From: Stappia sp. MMSF_3263
Lineage (GTDB): Bacteria; Pseudomonadota; Alphaproteobacteria; Rhizobiales; Stappiaceae
Assembly (NCBI RefSeq): GCF_030733745.1
Contig: NZ_JASHIK010000015.1
Location: 60,307-124,306 of the forward strand
DNA length: 64,000 nucleotides
Direction of reading: 5' to 3'
The notes under the pieces were generated by a model. The model saw nothing but the letters and a program-made list of their open reading frames with translations, did no database searches and was not told where the DNA came from. Numbering within the stretch: position 1 is the stretch's first letter; each line of letters begins with the position of its first letter. The position numbers and the translations under genes were made by a program. Below are positions 27,292 through 35,998 of the stretch, piece by piece.

Positions 27292-28304
27292 CGAGGAATA
27301 TCTTGTGTGTCGCAGCTTCGGTTCTGGTCCTTGCGGCCTGTTCGAAGAAGCAGCTGCCGCCTGAGATCCGCTACGACGCGGAGGATTTTACGGCTGCGGC
27401 GGTCGAGAAGGCGCCGGAACGGCCGGTCAAGATTGTCGAGATGCCGAGGGTCTTGCCGCTGCCCGGTCAGCTTCAGCCCAAGCCTGGAAAGCTGACCAGG
27501 GACAAGCGCAAGCCCACGCGGCGGGTGGAGGATGCCAACAAGGCGGCGACGCAGGAGCCGTCAAAGCACGGCTATGTCAACGCGATCCAGGTCTATCCAT
27601 ATACGCCGGGTGCGCTTTACCGGCTCTATGCCGCCCCTGAGCGGGTGAGTGACATTGCCTTGCAGCCGGGCGAGGAGCTGACCTCGGTCTCGGCGGGCGA
27701 CACGGTGCGCTGGGTGATTGGCGATACGGTGAGCGGCACGGGCAAGGCGAAGCGCGTTCATGTGCTGGTCAAGCCGTTTGCGCCGGGATTGAAAACCAAT
27801 CTCGTCATCACCACGGATCGCAGAGCCTATCACCTGCAGCTTGAAAGCACGCAGAAGACAGCGATGGCGGCGATTTCCTGGACCTATCCGTCAGATCAGC
27901 TCACGGCGCTCAAGCGCCGCAATGTGGCTGCCGAAGCGGCCTTGCCGGCGGCATCCAATGTTGCGCTCGACAAGCTCCGCTTCCGCTATCGGATGAGCGG
28001 TGACACGCCTGCCTGGAGGCCTGTGAGGGTTTTCGACGATGGCCGGAAGGTCTTTATCGAGTTCCCGCGCCGCATTGATCAGGGGGTGGCGCCGCCGCTG
28101 TTTGTTGTGAGCGCGGATGGTGGCAACGAGCTCGTCAACTACCGCATGCGCGGCAATTACTACATTGTCGATCGGCTTTTTGCCGCTGCCGAGCTGCGGC
28201 TTGGCAGCAAGCCGCAACAGGTTGTGCGCATTTCCCGAAGCGATGGCTTGCGTCCGCGCGCGGGGCTGTTTTCGCGCAAGGACGGTGAGGGGAGGGATGG
28301 ATGA
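27288..28304 (+). CDS. trbG: conjugal transfer outer-membrane protein TrbG (VirB9-like)
   Basis: A 338-residue VirB9/TrbG protein. The N-terminus is a lipoprotein signal with lipobox LAAC (Cys18). The C-terminal core shows VYPYTPGALYRLYAAPERVS, the GDTVRWVIGDTVSG segment, KTNLVITTDRRAYHLQLEST and FIEFPRRI, all TrbG/VirB9 hallmarks. It builds the outer-membrane core complex with TrbI. The start overlaps trbF and the stop overlaps trbI. Confidence 0.95.
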   Translation: MTRNILCVAASVLVLAACSKKQLPPEIRYDAEDFTAAAVEKAPERPVKIVEMPRVLPLPGQLQPKPGKLTRDKRKPTRRVEDANKAATQEPSKHGYVNAIQVYPYTPGALYRLYAAPERVSDIALQPGEELTSVSAGDTVRWVIGDTVSGTGKAKRVHVLVKPFAPGLKTNLVITTDRRAYHLQLESTQKTAMAAISWTYPSDQLTALKRRNVAAEAALPAASNVALDKLRFRYRMSGDTPAWRPVRVFDDGRKVFIEFPRRIDQGVAPPLFVVSADGGNELVNYRMRGNYYIVDRLFAAAELRLGSKPQQVVRISRSDGLRPRAGLFSRKDGEGRDG

Positions 28305-29539
28305 GCGACACCACCGCCTCGTCACCGAAGCCGTCGGCATCGTTCAAACCCGATGCTGGCAAGCTTGATCCTGGCACGCTCGGTCTGCGGGCTGCACCGC
28401 GTCAGATTGTCCGGTTCAGGCGCGGCCTGGTCATTGGAATGATCGCCCTGGGAGCTGGGGCGATCCTGGGGGCCACGATCATGGCTTTGCAGGGACCTAT
28501 GTTCCGCATGCGCGATCAGGTTGAGGAGCTTTACAAGGATGCCGGCACACCGGCACCTGATGGCCTGGCGGCATTGCCGCGGGATTATTCCCAGATCAAG
28601 AGCGACCCGCCTCGGCTCGGGCCGCCTTTGCCTGGCGATCTTGGCCGACCGATTGTCGAGCGTCGCAAGCAGCTTGGGATCGGGCCGGGGGGTGAGGAGA
28701 TCTCGCGTGAGCAGCAAAGGCTTGCGGAACAGGCGCTTCAGGCGAAGGAGTCCGAGGTTTTCTTTCGCATCGAGGCGCGCCCGTCCGCGTCAGGTGGTGC
28801 AGATCCGCAGGCGGTATCACAGCCGCAATTGACGGGACTTGAGGCGCAGGCGAGCCCCGATCCTGTGGGGCTTGGCCTGGACGGAGATCCCAACGGCCAG
28901 CAGCGCAAGCTTGAGTTTCTTGGCAAGCGCGATGGGGGCGGCATTTACAATCCCCATTCGCTTCGAACGCCAGCGTCGGCTCATCAGGTGATGGCGGGCA
29001 GTGTGATCGCCGCAAGCCTGATGACGGGCATCAATTCGGACTTGCCGGGCCAGGTCCTCGCTCAGGTCACGGAGAATGTCTATGACACGGTGACAGGCCG
29101 CACGCTGCTGATCCCGCAAGGGGCGCGTCTGATTGGGACCTATGACAGTGTCGTTGCTTTTGGGCAGTCGCGGGCTCTGCTTGTCTGGCAACGCATCATT
29201 CTGCCTGACGGGTCCTCGATCGAGATCGACAATCTCCCTGCCACCGACATGGCCGGTTATGCCGGGCTTGAGGATGAGGTGGATTTTCACACTTGGCGAT
29301 TGGTCAAGGGGGTTGCGCTTGCCACCTTGCTTGGGGTTGGCACGGAGCTGAGCCTGGGCGGCGAGGAGAGCGAATTGGTGCGGGCTGTTCGCGAAGCCAC
29401 GCAAACGAATGTCAGCCGCGCTGGGCAGCGCATCACGGAGAAGTCCCTGGACATCCAGCCGACCATCAAGATCCGTCCGGGCTGGCCGCTCAAGGTCATT
29501 GTTCGCAAGGATCTGGTCTTGCGTCCCTATCGCGGGTGA
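28301..29539 (+). CDS. trbI: conjugal transfer protein TrbI (VirB10-like)
   Basis: A 412-residue VirB10/TrbI protein that spans from the inner membrane to the outer membrane. A cytoplasmic N-terminus is followed by one transmembrane segment (VIGMIALGAGAILGATIMAL), a Pro-rich region, and the beta-barrel core (GSVIAASLMTGINSDLPGQV, TLLIPQGARLIGTYDSVVAF, WPLKVIVRKDLVLRPY at the end). Length is normal for TrbI. Overlaps trbG by four bases. Confidence 0.96.
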   Translation: MSDTTASSPKPSASFKPDAGKLDPGTLGLRAAPRQIVRFRRGLVIGMIALGAGAILGATIMALQGPMFRMRDQVEELYKDAGTPAPDGLAALPRDYSQIKSDPPRLGPPLPGDLGRPIVERRKQLGIGPGGEEISREQQRLAEQALQAKESEVFFRIEARPSASGGADPQAVSQPQLTGLEAQASPDPVGLGLDGDPNGQQRKLEFLGKRDGGGIYNPHSLRTPASAHQVMAGSVIAASLMTGINSDLPGQVLAQVTENVYDTVTGRTLLIPQGARLIGTYDSVVAFGQSRALLVWQRIILPDGSSIEIDNLPATDMAGYAGLEDEVDFHTWRLVKGVALATLLGVGTELSLGGEESELVRAVREATQTNVSRAGQRITEKSLDIQPTIKIRPGWPLKVIVRKDLVLRPYRG

Positions 29540-29550
29540 AAGGGGGGATC

Positions 29551-29867
29551 ATGGCCAAGTTGAAACTCGCCAGGCTGCCGGACCGAACACCGGCGAAGAT
29601 CACGATTTCGGTGGGGTCGGAACTGGGCAGGGGCTTGGCGATTGTGCGGCGCTGCATCAGGTGATTGATGAGGAGAGGGAATCGGTTGCCGAGTTCATTT
29701 CGTTGATGCTGGAGGCCTTTTTGGAGGGAGATCGTGCCTTTGCAAGGGCGCGCAAGACGGCCGCACCGGTCAAGCCGGCCGATCGGTTTGCGGGGTCTTG
29801 TGAGGCTGGCGGGCGTCAGCTGGCACAAGGTGAGGCGCGATCAAACTGGAGGGGTGATTCTTCGTAA
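29551..29867 (+). pseudogene. DUF2274 protein, frameshifted
   Basis: Eleven bases after trbI, an ATG with AGGGGGG upstream begins MAKLKLARLPDRTPAKITIS and then SVGSELGRGLAIVRRCIR before a stop. The expected remainder of DUF2274 (ALHQVIDEERESVAEFISLM, LEAFLEGDRAFARARK) continues in a neighbouring frame. The switch falls in the G-run of GGCAGGGGCT around 29,628. DUF2274 regularly closes trb operons in alphaproteobacteria; its role is unknown. A sequencing error in the G-run is possible. Confidence 0.7.
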
Positions 29868-30213
29868 AGGGACGTGCTGCTGTTGTTTGGTGAGGGCGAT
29901 CTGTTGTCGCCGCGGTCTTGTCAACGCATGAGGGGCGCGGCCTGTCTGCAGGTGACGTGATATCTGGCGGTCATCTTCGCCTGGTAGTGTAGGTTGGCTT
30001 GCTGCGCTGGATTCATTTGGGATATCGGGGCGGGGCAGCGGTCTTGCCTCACCTCTGGTTGAACGGTGCCGTTTGCTATATAGCGGGAGTGGGATGGGCT
30101 GACCTGTCCCGTGAACCTGGCGGAACGTCATGAATTTTCCAATTTTTCAACAAATTGCTATTGAATGAGTTTGCAAAGCGTAACTGGTCGACTCTCTGAT
30201 GGTGACGGAGCCT
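29868..30213. other. junction between conjugation operon and capsule locus
   Basis: About 345 bp with no gene. TTGAAC (30059-30064) and TATATA (30077-30082) resemble promoter boxes but are only 12 bp apart; a promoter for the capsule export genes is expected here but not clear. Composition falls toward AT-rich just before the kpsE-like start. Confidence 0.4.
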
Positions 30214-31527
30214 ATGTCTGACAAAGCTGACGTGAAGCTTGCCGAGCCTGAAAAGAGCAAGGCCGCTGCACCGCAACCGAAGAATGAGGTTGCCGAGGCG
30301 AAGAGCGCGAAAGAGGTCAAGGAGACGAAGGAGCAGCGGGTTATTCCGCTGCGCATCGATCGTGCTGCGGCGGCGATCGCGCGCAAGACCGATCTGAACA
30401 TCCGGCCGCGTCAGCTGCGTCGTGCGCTTTTGAAACTGTCCTTTGCGGTATGCGTATTGCTGCCCAGCCTTCTGGGCGGGTTGTATTTCTTCGTGATTGC
30501 CTCCGAGCGCTATGCGGCGCGTGCGAGTTTTGCGGTTCGCAGCATGGACAGCGTGCCCTCTGGCGGTGATTTTCTCGGCGCGATTGCTGGTTTGTCGAGC
30601 GTCGGGACGACCACGACGGATTCTTATATCGTGCTTGAGTATCTGAAAAGCCGGGAGCTTATCGACAAGATTCAGGCTGATTTTGATCTGCGTGAAGCGT
30701 TCAGCAAGAGCAGTATCGATTTTCTGTACCGGCTTGATGCGGGCGCGCCGATCGAGGATGTGGTCGCGTATTGGGACTGGATGATCACGGCATCTTACGA
30801 CAACACCTCGGCCATCTTGAACTTCGAGGTTGAGGCGTTCTCGGCGCAGGATGCGAAGGCGATCGCGACTTTGATCGTTGCTTATTGTCAGGAGCTCATC
30901 AATCAGCTGTCGGAGCAGGCGCGCAAGGATGCGGTGCGCTTTGCGCAAAAGGAAGTGGCAACGGCTGAGGTCAGGTTGAAGGTGATCCGGGACGAGATGC
31001 GCAAGTTCCGATCTTCCTCGAGCGCGGTGGATCCGACGGCGTCCGCGGCGGCCCAGGTGCAGCTTGTGGCGGGTATCGAGACGCAGCTGATCGAGCTCAG
31101 GGCCCGGCTTGGCACATTGTTGGCCTCGCTTGATGAGGATTCCCTGCCGGTGGTTCAGCTTCGCAAGCAGATTTCCTCTTTGGAAACGCAGCTGATCGAG
31201 AAGCAGACGGAAGTGAACGGGGAAGGGGAGGATTCCACCCGGATCGGCAGGGGCTTGTCGAGCCTGCTTGCCGATTATGAGAAGCTGCAAGTGGATATGG
31301 AGTTTGCGCAAAAGGCCTATGCCACGTCACTGTCATCGCTTGAGCGGGCGCGCGCTGAGGCGGACCGTCAGCAGCGGTTTCTGGCCGTGTTTGCCTCTCC
31401 GAGCACGCCGGAGATTGCCATCTATCCGTATCGGGTGATCAACACGTTCCTGGTGTTCATTTCGGCGTTGATCCTGTGGAGCATTGGCGTGCTCCTGGCC
31501 TATTCCATTCGCGATCACATGCGATGA
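30214..31527 (+). CDS. kpsE: capsule polysaccharide export inner-membrane protein (KpsE/CtrB/RkpR)
   Basis: A 437-residue polysaccharide co-polymerase of the ABC-export type. After a Lys/Glu-rich cytoplasmic tail (about 1-75) comes a transmembrane segment (FAVCVLLPSLLGGLYFFVIA), ASERYAARASFAVRS with the DSYIVLEYLKSRELIDKIQA motif, a long periplasmic coiled coil (about 225-370) and a second transmembrane segment at the C-terminus (YRVINTFLVFISALILWSIG). It couples the ABC transporter to the outer-membrane exit. ATG 30214 is preferred over 30199 because GGAG lies directly upstream. First gene of kpsE-M-T. Confidence 0.9.
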   Translation: MSDKADVKLAEPEKSKAAAPQPKNEVAEAKSAKEVKETKEQRVIPLRIDRAAAAIARKTDLNIRPRQLRRALLKLSFAVCVLLPSLLGGLYFFVIASERYAARASFAVRSMDSVPSGGDFLGAIAGLSSVGTTTTDSYIVLEYLKSRELIDKIQADFDLREAFSKSSIDFLYRLDAGAPIEDVVAYWDWMITASYDNTSAILNFEVEAFSAQDAKAIATLIVAYCQELINQLSEQARKDAVRFAQKEVATAEVRLKVIRDEMRKFRSSSSAVDPTASAAAQVQLVAGIETQLIELRARLGTLLASLDEDSLPVVQLRKQISSLETQLIEKQTEVNGEGEDSTRIGRGLSSLLADYEKLQVDMEFAQKAYATSLSSLERARAEADRQQRFLAVFASPSTPEIAIYPYRVINTFLVFISALILWSIGVLLAYSIRDHMR

Positions 31528-31594
31528 CGAGACCTCTGGCGGAAACGGGGCGAGACTGCTGGAGCGCATCTGACGGGCTTGACCGGGCTGACTG

Positions 31595-32383
31595 ATGTCT
31601 ATGGCGATGGACAAGGTGGAGAACCCGTTCCGCGTCAAGGCGCGGGTTATCGCGGCGCTTGTGCTGCGCGAGTCCCGGGTCACGTTCGGCTCGGTCAAGA
31701 TGGGGTATTTCTGGGCGATCTTTGAGCCGGTGCTCGGAACGGCGCTTCTGACCCTGATCTTTTCCTTTGTGACCCGCCATCCGCCGATTGGTACGAGCTT
31801 TCCGCTGTTTTTCGCCACGGGCATCCTGACGTTCCAGCTCTATCAGAAGCTCTCGAGCTCCCTGATGGCGGTGTTTGAGGCCAATCGCGGCTTGATGGCC
31901 TATCCGCTTGTCAAGGAGACGGATGTTGTCATTGCGCGCTTTCTGCTGATCGTGATGACCTATCTGTTCATCTTCATCATCTTCTTTGCAGGCTTGATCT
32001 TGATCGGGGAGGCAGGTTTTCCGCGGCGCCTTGATCAGGTGATCTTCGCCATTGCCGCGATGGCGCTGCTGGGGCTGGGAGCGGGGCTTACCAATGCGAT
32101 CATCTTCCTGCTTTGGCCGACCTGGCGGCGCATTGAAGCGGTGATCACAAGGCCCTTGTTTTTCATATCGGGAATCTTTTTCATTCCCGACCTGTTTCCG
32201 CCGCATATTCGCTATTGGCTGTCCTGGAACCCGATGCTGCACGCGATTGATTGGGTGCGCGTAGGATACTATCCCAATTATCGCAGTTCGACATTGGATC
32301 TGGGCTATCTGTGGCTTTACATCGGGATCTTGCTGGTGGTCGCGTTCGGCGCAGAGCGCCTTTACCGCAAACATCAGTATTAG
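31595..32383 (+). CDS. kpsM: capsule ABC exporter permease (KpsM/RkpT)
   Basis: A 262-residue ABC-2 permease with six hydrophobic segments. RVIAALVLRESRVTFGSVKM and GYFWAIFEPVLGTALLTLIF at the N-terminus and HAIDWVRVGYYPNYRSSTLD near the end are diagnostic of KpsM/CtrC/BexB permeases, which carry the lipid-linked capsule across the inner membrane with KpsT. An ATG six bases later is an alternative start. Confidence 0.93.
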   Translation: MSMAMDKVENPFRVKARVIAALVLRESRVTFGSVKMGYFWAIFEPVLGTALLTLIFSFVTRHPPIGTSFPLFFATGILTFQLYQKLSSSLMAVFEANRGLMAYPLVKETDVVIARFLLIVMTYLFIFIIFFAGLILIGEAGFPRRLDQVIFAIAAMALLGLGAGLTNAIIFLLWPTWRRIEAVITRPLFFISGIFFIPDLFPPHIRYWLSWNPMLHAIDWVRVGYYPNYRSSTLDLGYLWLYIGILLVVAFGAERLYRKHQY

Positions 32384-32393
32384 GTGGATTGGG

Positions 32394-33047
32394 ATGATCG
32401 GCTTCCGAAATGTCCGAAAGACCTATCGCCTGAGTGGCATCCGCAAGGTTGTGATCGACAATCTCAGCCTGGACCTGCCGTCGGATCGCAATATTGCGAT
32501 ACTGGGCCGCAATGGTGCGGGCAAATCGACCTTGATGCGGCTGATTGCCGGGGCCGAGCTTCCCGATGAGGGGCGGATCATTCGGCGCGGCAAGGTGTCT
32601 TGGCCGCTGGGGTTTGCAGGCGGGTTCAATGGCAGCATGACGGGGATTGAGAATGCCCGCTTTGTGGCACGCATGTATGGCGAGGACACGGAACGAGTGG
32701 TGGAGTTTGTCGAGGATTTTTCTGAACTCGGCCAGTCCATGCAGCTGCCGATCAATACCTATTCGAGCGGCATGAAGGCGAGACTTGCCTTTGGCGTGAG
32801 CATGGCCATCGACTTTTCCTACTATCTGATCGATGAGATTACTGCGGTTGGGGATGATAGGTTCAAGCGGAAATGCGACGAGGTGTTTCAGAAGAAAATC
32901 GAAACATCGAAAATAATCATGATTTCACATAGCATAGCAACAATAAGAAAATTCTGTCAAAGCGGATGCTTCATGGATGATGGGAGGCTATATTATTACG
33001 AAGATGTAGAAGCGGCGATTGAAGCACATACTCGCGCTCAATCTTGA
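32394..33047 (+). CDS. kpsT: capsule ABC exporter ATPase (KpsT/RkpS)
   Basis: A 217-residue ATPase. Walker A GRNGAGKST (38-46), signature NTYSSGMKARLAFGVSMAID (about 120-139), Walker B YYLIDEITAVGD (about 142-153) and the switch His in MISHS fit the KpsT/CtrD type of polysaccharide exporters. It starts 10 bp after the permease. Base composition turns AT-rich in the last ~150 bases, which may reflect a recombination joint at the end of the gene. Confidence 0.95.
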   Translation: MIGFRNVRKTYRLSGIRKVVIDNLSLDLPSDRNIAILGRNGAGKSTLMRLIAGAELPDEGRIIRRGKVSWPLGFAGGFNGSMTGIENARFVARMYGEDTERVVEFVEDFSELGQSMQLPINTYSSGMKARLAFGVSMAIDFSYYLIDEITAVGDDRFKRKCDEVFQKKIETSKIIMISHSIATIRKFCQSGCFMDDGRLYYYEDVEAAIEAHTRAQS

Positions 33048-33080
33048 AGACGATTCGGTCAATTTGGTTTGATTATGCTA

Positions 33081-33138
33081 TGATCACCCCGGAAGTCCCC
33101 GTTCGGGGCGATCCAAAAACGGGGCGCACGTCAGTCAC
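33081..33138 (+). repeat. left copy of a ~57-bp imperfect repeat flanking the polysaccharide-modification cassette
   Basis: The sequence TATGATCACCCC...TCCAAAA...CGGGG...CACGTCAG lies between kpsT and the convergent deacetylase-heparinase gene. A related, equally oriented copy is at 43491-43548; I count about 42 of 57 matching positions allowing two single-base gaps. The origin is unknown; similar strings occur at ends of some IS21-type elements, but I cannot confirm that. Confidence 0.5.
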
Positions 33139-33142
33139 ATGT

Positions 33143-35983
33143 TCAACGGGTGACGTGGTGGACTGAAACTGATCCAGACTTGTCAGGAATGACATTTAGG
33201 GTATGCCGCCCTCGGCTGTCGTACCATTCAGCCTTTCCATTGCGCATAGTGGCGTTGAACCGGGTAGCCTGCCGATCGATAGTGACGTCGGACTCAAGTA
33301 CAATGAGAGTCGCGAACCGGCCCATCATAGTCGGTTCTGCCGCCACCGCCACGGATCCAGACGGCACCAGACTATAGGGTGCGTCAGAGGTCCAGCCCTG
33401 TAATTCAGGCTCTTGCTGTCCGCGTACTGGAGGGAGGATGCGTCCGGTGCCAAGGAGGTCGGCGAGCACCAGCGAGGCGCCAGGTTTGGTGCAGCTTTCT
33501 GGAGCCTGTCCGCGCAGCAGATTACCTTCTAGGTGAAGGTTCCAGTCGGGCGCGAACTGGAACCATTGCCGGAAATCATGTGGCGCGGTACGATCATGCA
33601 GCCAGTCTAGCACCATAAGCCAGTGGCCCGGCGCCATGACCAGTACGCGCCGGTGTCGGATTCGGCGCTCTACAACCATCTCGCAATCGGTAATGGTAAG
33701 ACCATCTTGCTCTGACGCATGGAGCAATGCTGAGCCGAACGGGCGCACCCGTTTTCGTCGGTAGCTATACCCATCGATCTCAACACAGTTGTGGGCGCGG
33801 GTTGACTCGACATAGATTCGTTCGGGATCAGAATACCAGAAGCCCTGTTTGAACAAATCAGAGCGGGGCTCTGTCCTGCCGGCGTAAGCATAGCGGCCAG
33901 GATCGATCAGGATTTCACGGCCGCGATCATACCAAACAAAGGCTAGGTGATCGGCGTGCTTGTGTGTGGCAGAATGATGACCAGCAATTTGAGCAAGATA
34001 GGAACTGTTCTGAGCTTCCGGTGCGCCGTGCGCAAAACGCGCAAATGCATAGCCTGAGGCCTTCATTTCCTTGACGCCATTGGCTGGTGGTGTTCCGAGT
34101 ACCCCCCCCGACATTTGATGTTGCAGGCCTTCGCTCGCGAACTGTGAAACGAACGGGATGGACCGCACCATGGCCTTTGGATCGGTGTCGCCGATGGGTA
34201 CGATCACTCCGTTTGGCATAATCATCCAACTTAGCACTTCCTCCATAGCCAAGACACGGTCTTTCAAAGCGGCCTCCGTGAGCAGGCCGCTGGCAGCAGC
34301 GCCAACGAAACTCACCATCAGACCGTAGTGATAGCCGGGTGAATGCTCCTTGTGTGCCCCATCGGAGGTGAAATGCTCGTCGAGTAGCTGCAGCAACCGT
34401 TCACGCGCCAATGCATATTGGGATGCGCTTTCTGGCATATGAAAGAAGCGGCGAGCGGCAGCGAGTTGACCAAGCGCCTGGTGAATGCCGTGATTGCTAT
34501 GGGCGCGGAAGAAATGTTCGCGACTGAGCACGGCGTGATGAAACTGAAGCGCTCGCCACAGCGTCTCTATCGTTGCCTCCTCGCTGGCCGGATCTCGCGC
34601 TAGCACGTCTAAAAGATAGGCCAACCTGAAGATCCGTCGTCCGACCGCCATGTCATACCAAGCGAAGGTCGATGAATCCGCGATCAGTCGGTCGAGGTGC
34701 TCGGCGGCGGTGTCACCGGATATTGGTCTCCAATAGCGGTTGAGCCAATCGAACACAAAATTAGTGGCCAAATTCAGGTAACGTAGATCTCCGAAAACTT
34801 TGTGGGCCCGAAGCGCATATCCCACGGGTTCCCAGGCATGCAGATCGCATGCGTGCGGTCTTTGTTGGTCATCGAAGTTGATCGGCGGACGCATGTCGGT
34901 GATAAAGTGCCCGGCCTTCTCCCAGCGCCCGCCAAGCATAGCTTCCATCGCGGGTTTGAACTCAGATGACGTTTGCCATGGGTAGCCGAATTCCTCGAGA
35001 GGCTCCCAGGACCGGCGAGTGAGCCGACTACGCAATGGCTCCGAAGTCTCTAGGCGCCAGAATGCATCTCCTAGGCCACGTGGATCGATCGCTTCCCTCA
35101 GAGGTAGTTCTCCATCCTCAAGCAAAGCGAGGATATCGGCCGTGGTAACAAAATTGTGGCCGGCATTTAGCGCTTCTGTGATGAACCGCTGCAAGCGTTC
35201 GACATTTGCAAGCAGGGGCGGCCCGAAGTGATGGCCGTTTTTGATGTCGAGAAGCGACCAAGAGTGCATTACAAGAACAACGATGGCATCCTTGGTAAAC
35301 TGCCGACCGAAGTGATCGACATACTGGATCATATCGTCATGTGTGGCGAAGTGAGCACTGTTAAAGTTAAAATCAAACGGTCGTGGAATATTCCGGAAGC
35401 CGTCGACGACTGACACTGGTATCTCAATCATCCCATTGGGCCAGGAGAACTGCTGAGTTGCAGGCGTGGAAAATGGTTGAGTTGCCCGCGAGCGATTGAC
35501 AGAACTGTCGATCCTTATGCCATAACGGCACAATTGACGCAGTAAAATCTCATTGAAGCGGTATCCGCCACCGCGAAACGCGAGTGGCTGCACGCCGGTG
35601 ATCCGTTGGTAATGCGTTACGAGTTCACGAACAACGCACTTTGCTTGATCATCATCTATGACATTTAGATCGCTAGCTGGTGTTGTCCCTGCCGCGTCCC
35701 ATACTGAACGGGAAAAAAACTCGGTATGTACATGGAGTTGGAGATCATGCCCGCGACAGGCGATATTTGCGGCGACATCGCTCATCGATGTGCCGTACCG
35801 ATCGATCTCAGCGAGATCGGTGAAGGCGGTGAGCTTAACGCCATGCTCGTCGGCGATGTTCATCATCCGACCAACACCAAAATCTCCAGTGTCGAAACGC
35901 CCCCAGATGAGGCGATCCACATGAGCTTCGGGCGCGCGATTGGGCTGCGCTTCAACGTCGACGGTAATCCAGATTTGGGCCAT
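33143..35983 (-). CDS. polysaccharide deacetylase-like / heparinase II/III fusion protein
   Basis: A 946-residue composite. Residues ~1-310 are a polysaccharide-deacetylase-like barrel: ITVDVEAQ at the start (metal Asp), HDLQLHVHTEF (metal His pair), FRGGGYRFNE and VMHSWSLL. Residues ~330-620 are an alpha/alpha domain (AHSNHGIHQALGQLAAARRF, KEHSPGYHYGLM) and ~660-946 a beta-sandwich of the heparinase II/III family (GHHSATHKHADHLAFVWYD, EILIDPGRYAYAG). Heparinase-like proteins cleave uronate-containing chains by beta-elimination. No signal peptide is visible, so the site of action is unclear. AGGCGAG precedes the ATG; the upstream gene ends 15 bp away, so they share an operon. A run of eight G on the coding strand (34102-34109) lies in the heparinase part. 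Confidence 0.85.
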   Translation of the reverse strand: MAQIWITVDVEAQPNRAPEAHVDRLIWGRFDTGDFGVGRMMNIADEHGVKLTAFTDLAEIDRYGTSMSDVAANIACRGHDLQLHVHTEFFSRSVWDAAGTTPASDLNVIDDDQAKCVVRELVTHYQRITGVQPLAFRGGGYRFNEILLRQLCRYGIRIDSSVNRSRATQPFSTPATQQFSWPNGMIEIPVSVVDGFRNIPRPFDFNFNSAHFATHDDMIQYVDHFGRQFTKDAIVVLVMHSWSLLDIKNGHHFGPPLLANVERLQRFITEALNAGHNFVTTADILALLEDGELPLREAIDPRGLGDAFWRLETSEPLRSRLTRRSWEPLEEFGYPWQTSSEFKPAMEAMLGGRWEKAGHFITDMRPPINFDDQQRPHACDLHAWEPVGYALRAHKVFGDLRYLNLATNFVFDWLNRYWRPISGDTAAEHLDRLIADSSTFAWYDMAVGRRIFRLAYLLDVLARDPASEEATIETLWRALQFHHAVLSREHFFRAHSNHGIHQALGQLAAARRFFHMPESASQYALARERLLQLLDEHFTSDGAHKEHSPGYHYGLMVSFVGAAASGLLTEAALKDRVLAMEEVLSWMIMPNGVIVPIGDTDPKAMVRSIPFVSQFASEGLQHQMSGGVLGTPPANGVKEMKASGYAFARFAHGAPEAQNSSYLAQIAGHHSATHKHADHLAFVWYDRGREILIDPGRYAYAGRTEPRSDLFKQGFWYSDPERIYVESTRAHNCVEIDGYSYRRKRVRPFGSALLHASEQDGLTITDCEMVVERRIRHRRVLVMAPGHWLMVLDWLHDRTAPHDFRQWFQFAPDWNLHLEGNLLRGQAPESCTKPGASLVLADLLGTGRILPPVRGQQEPELQGWTSDAPYSLVPSGSVAVAAEPTMMGRFATLIVLESDVTIDRQATRFNATMRNGKAEWYDSRGRHTLNVIPDKSGSVSVHHVTR
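34102..34109 (-). repeat. homopolymer tract, G8 on coding strand
   Basis: Eight consecutive C on the plus strand (G8 in the coding strand) encode Ser-Gly-Gly-Val within MSGGVLGTPPANG. A change by one base would shift the frame in the heparinase-like half of the fusion protein. Confidence 0.85.
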
Positions 35984-35998
35984 ATCTCGCCTGACGAC

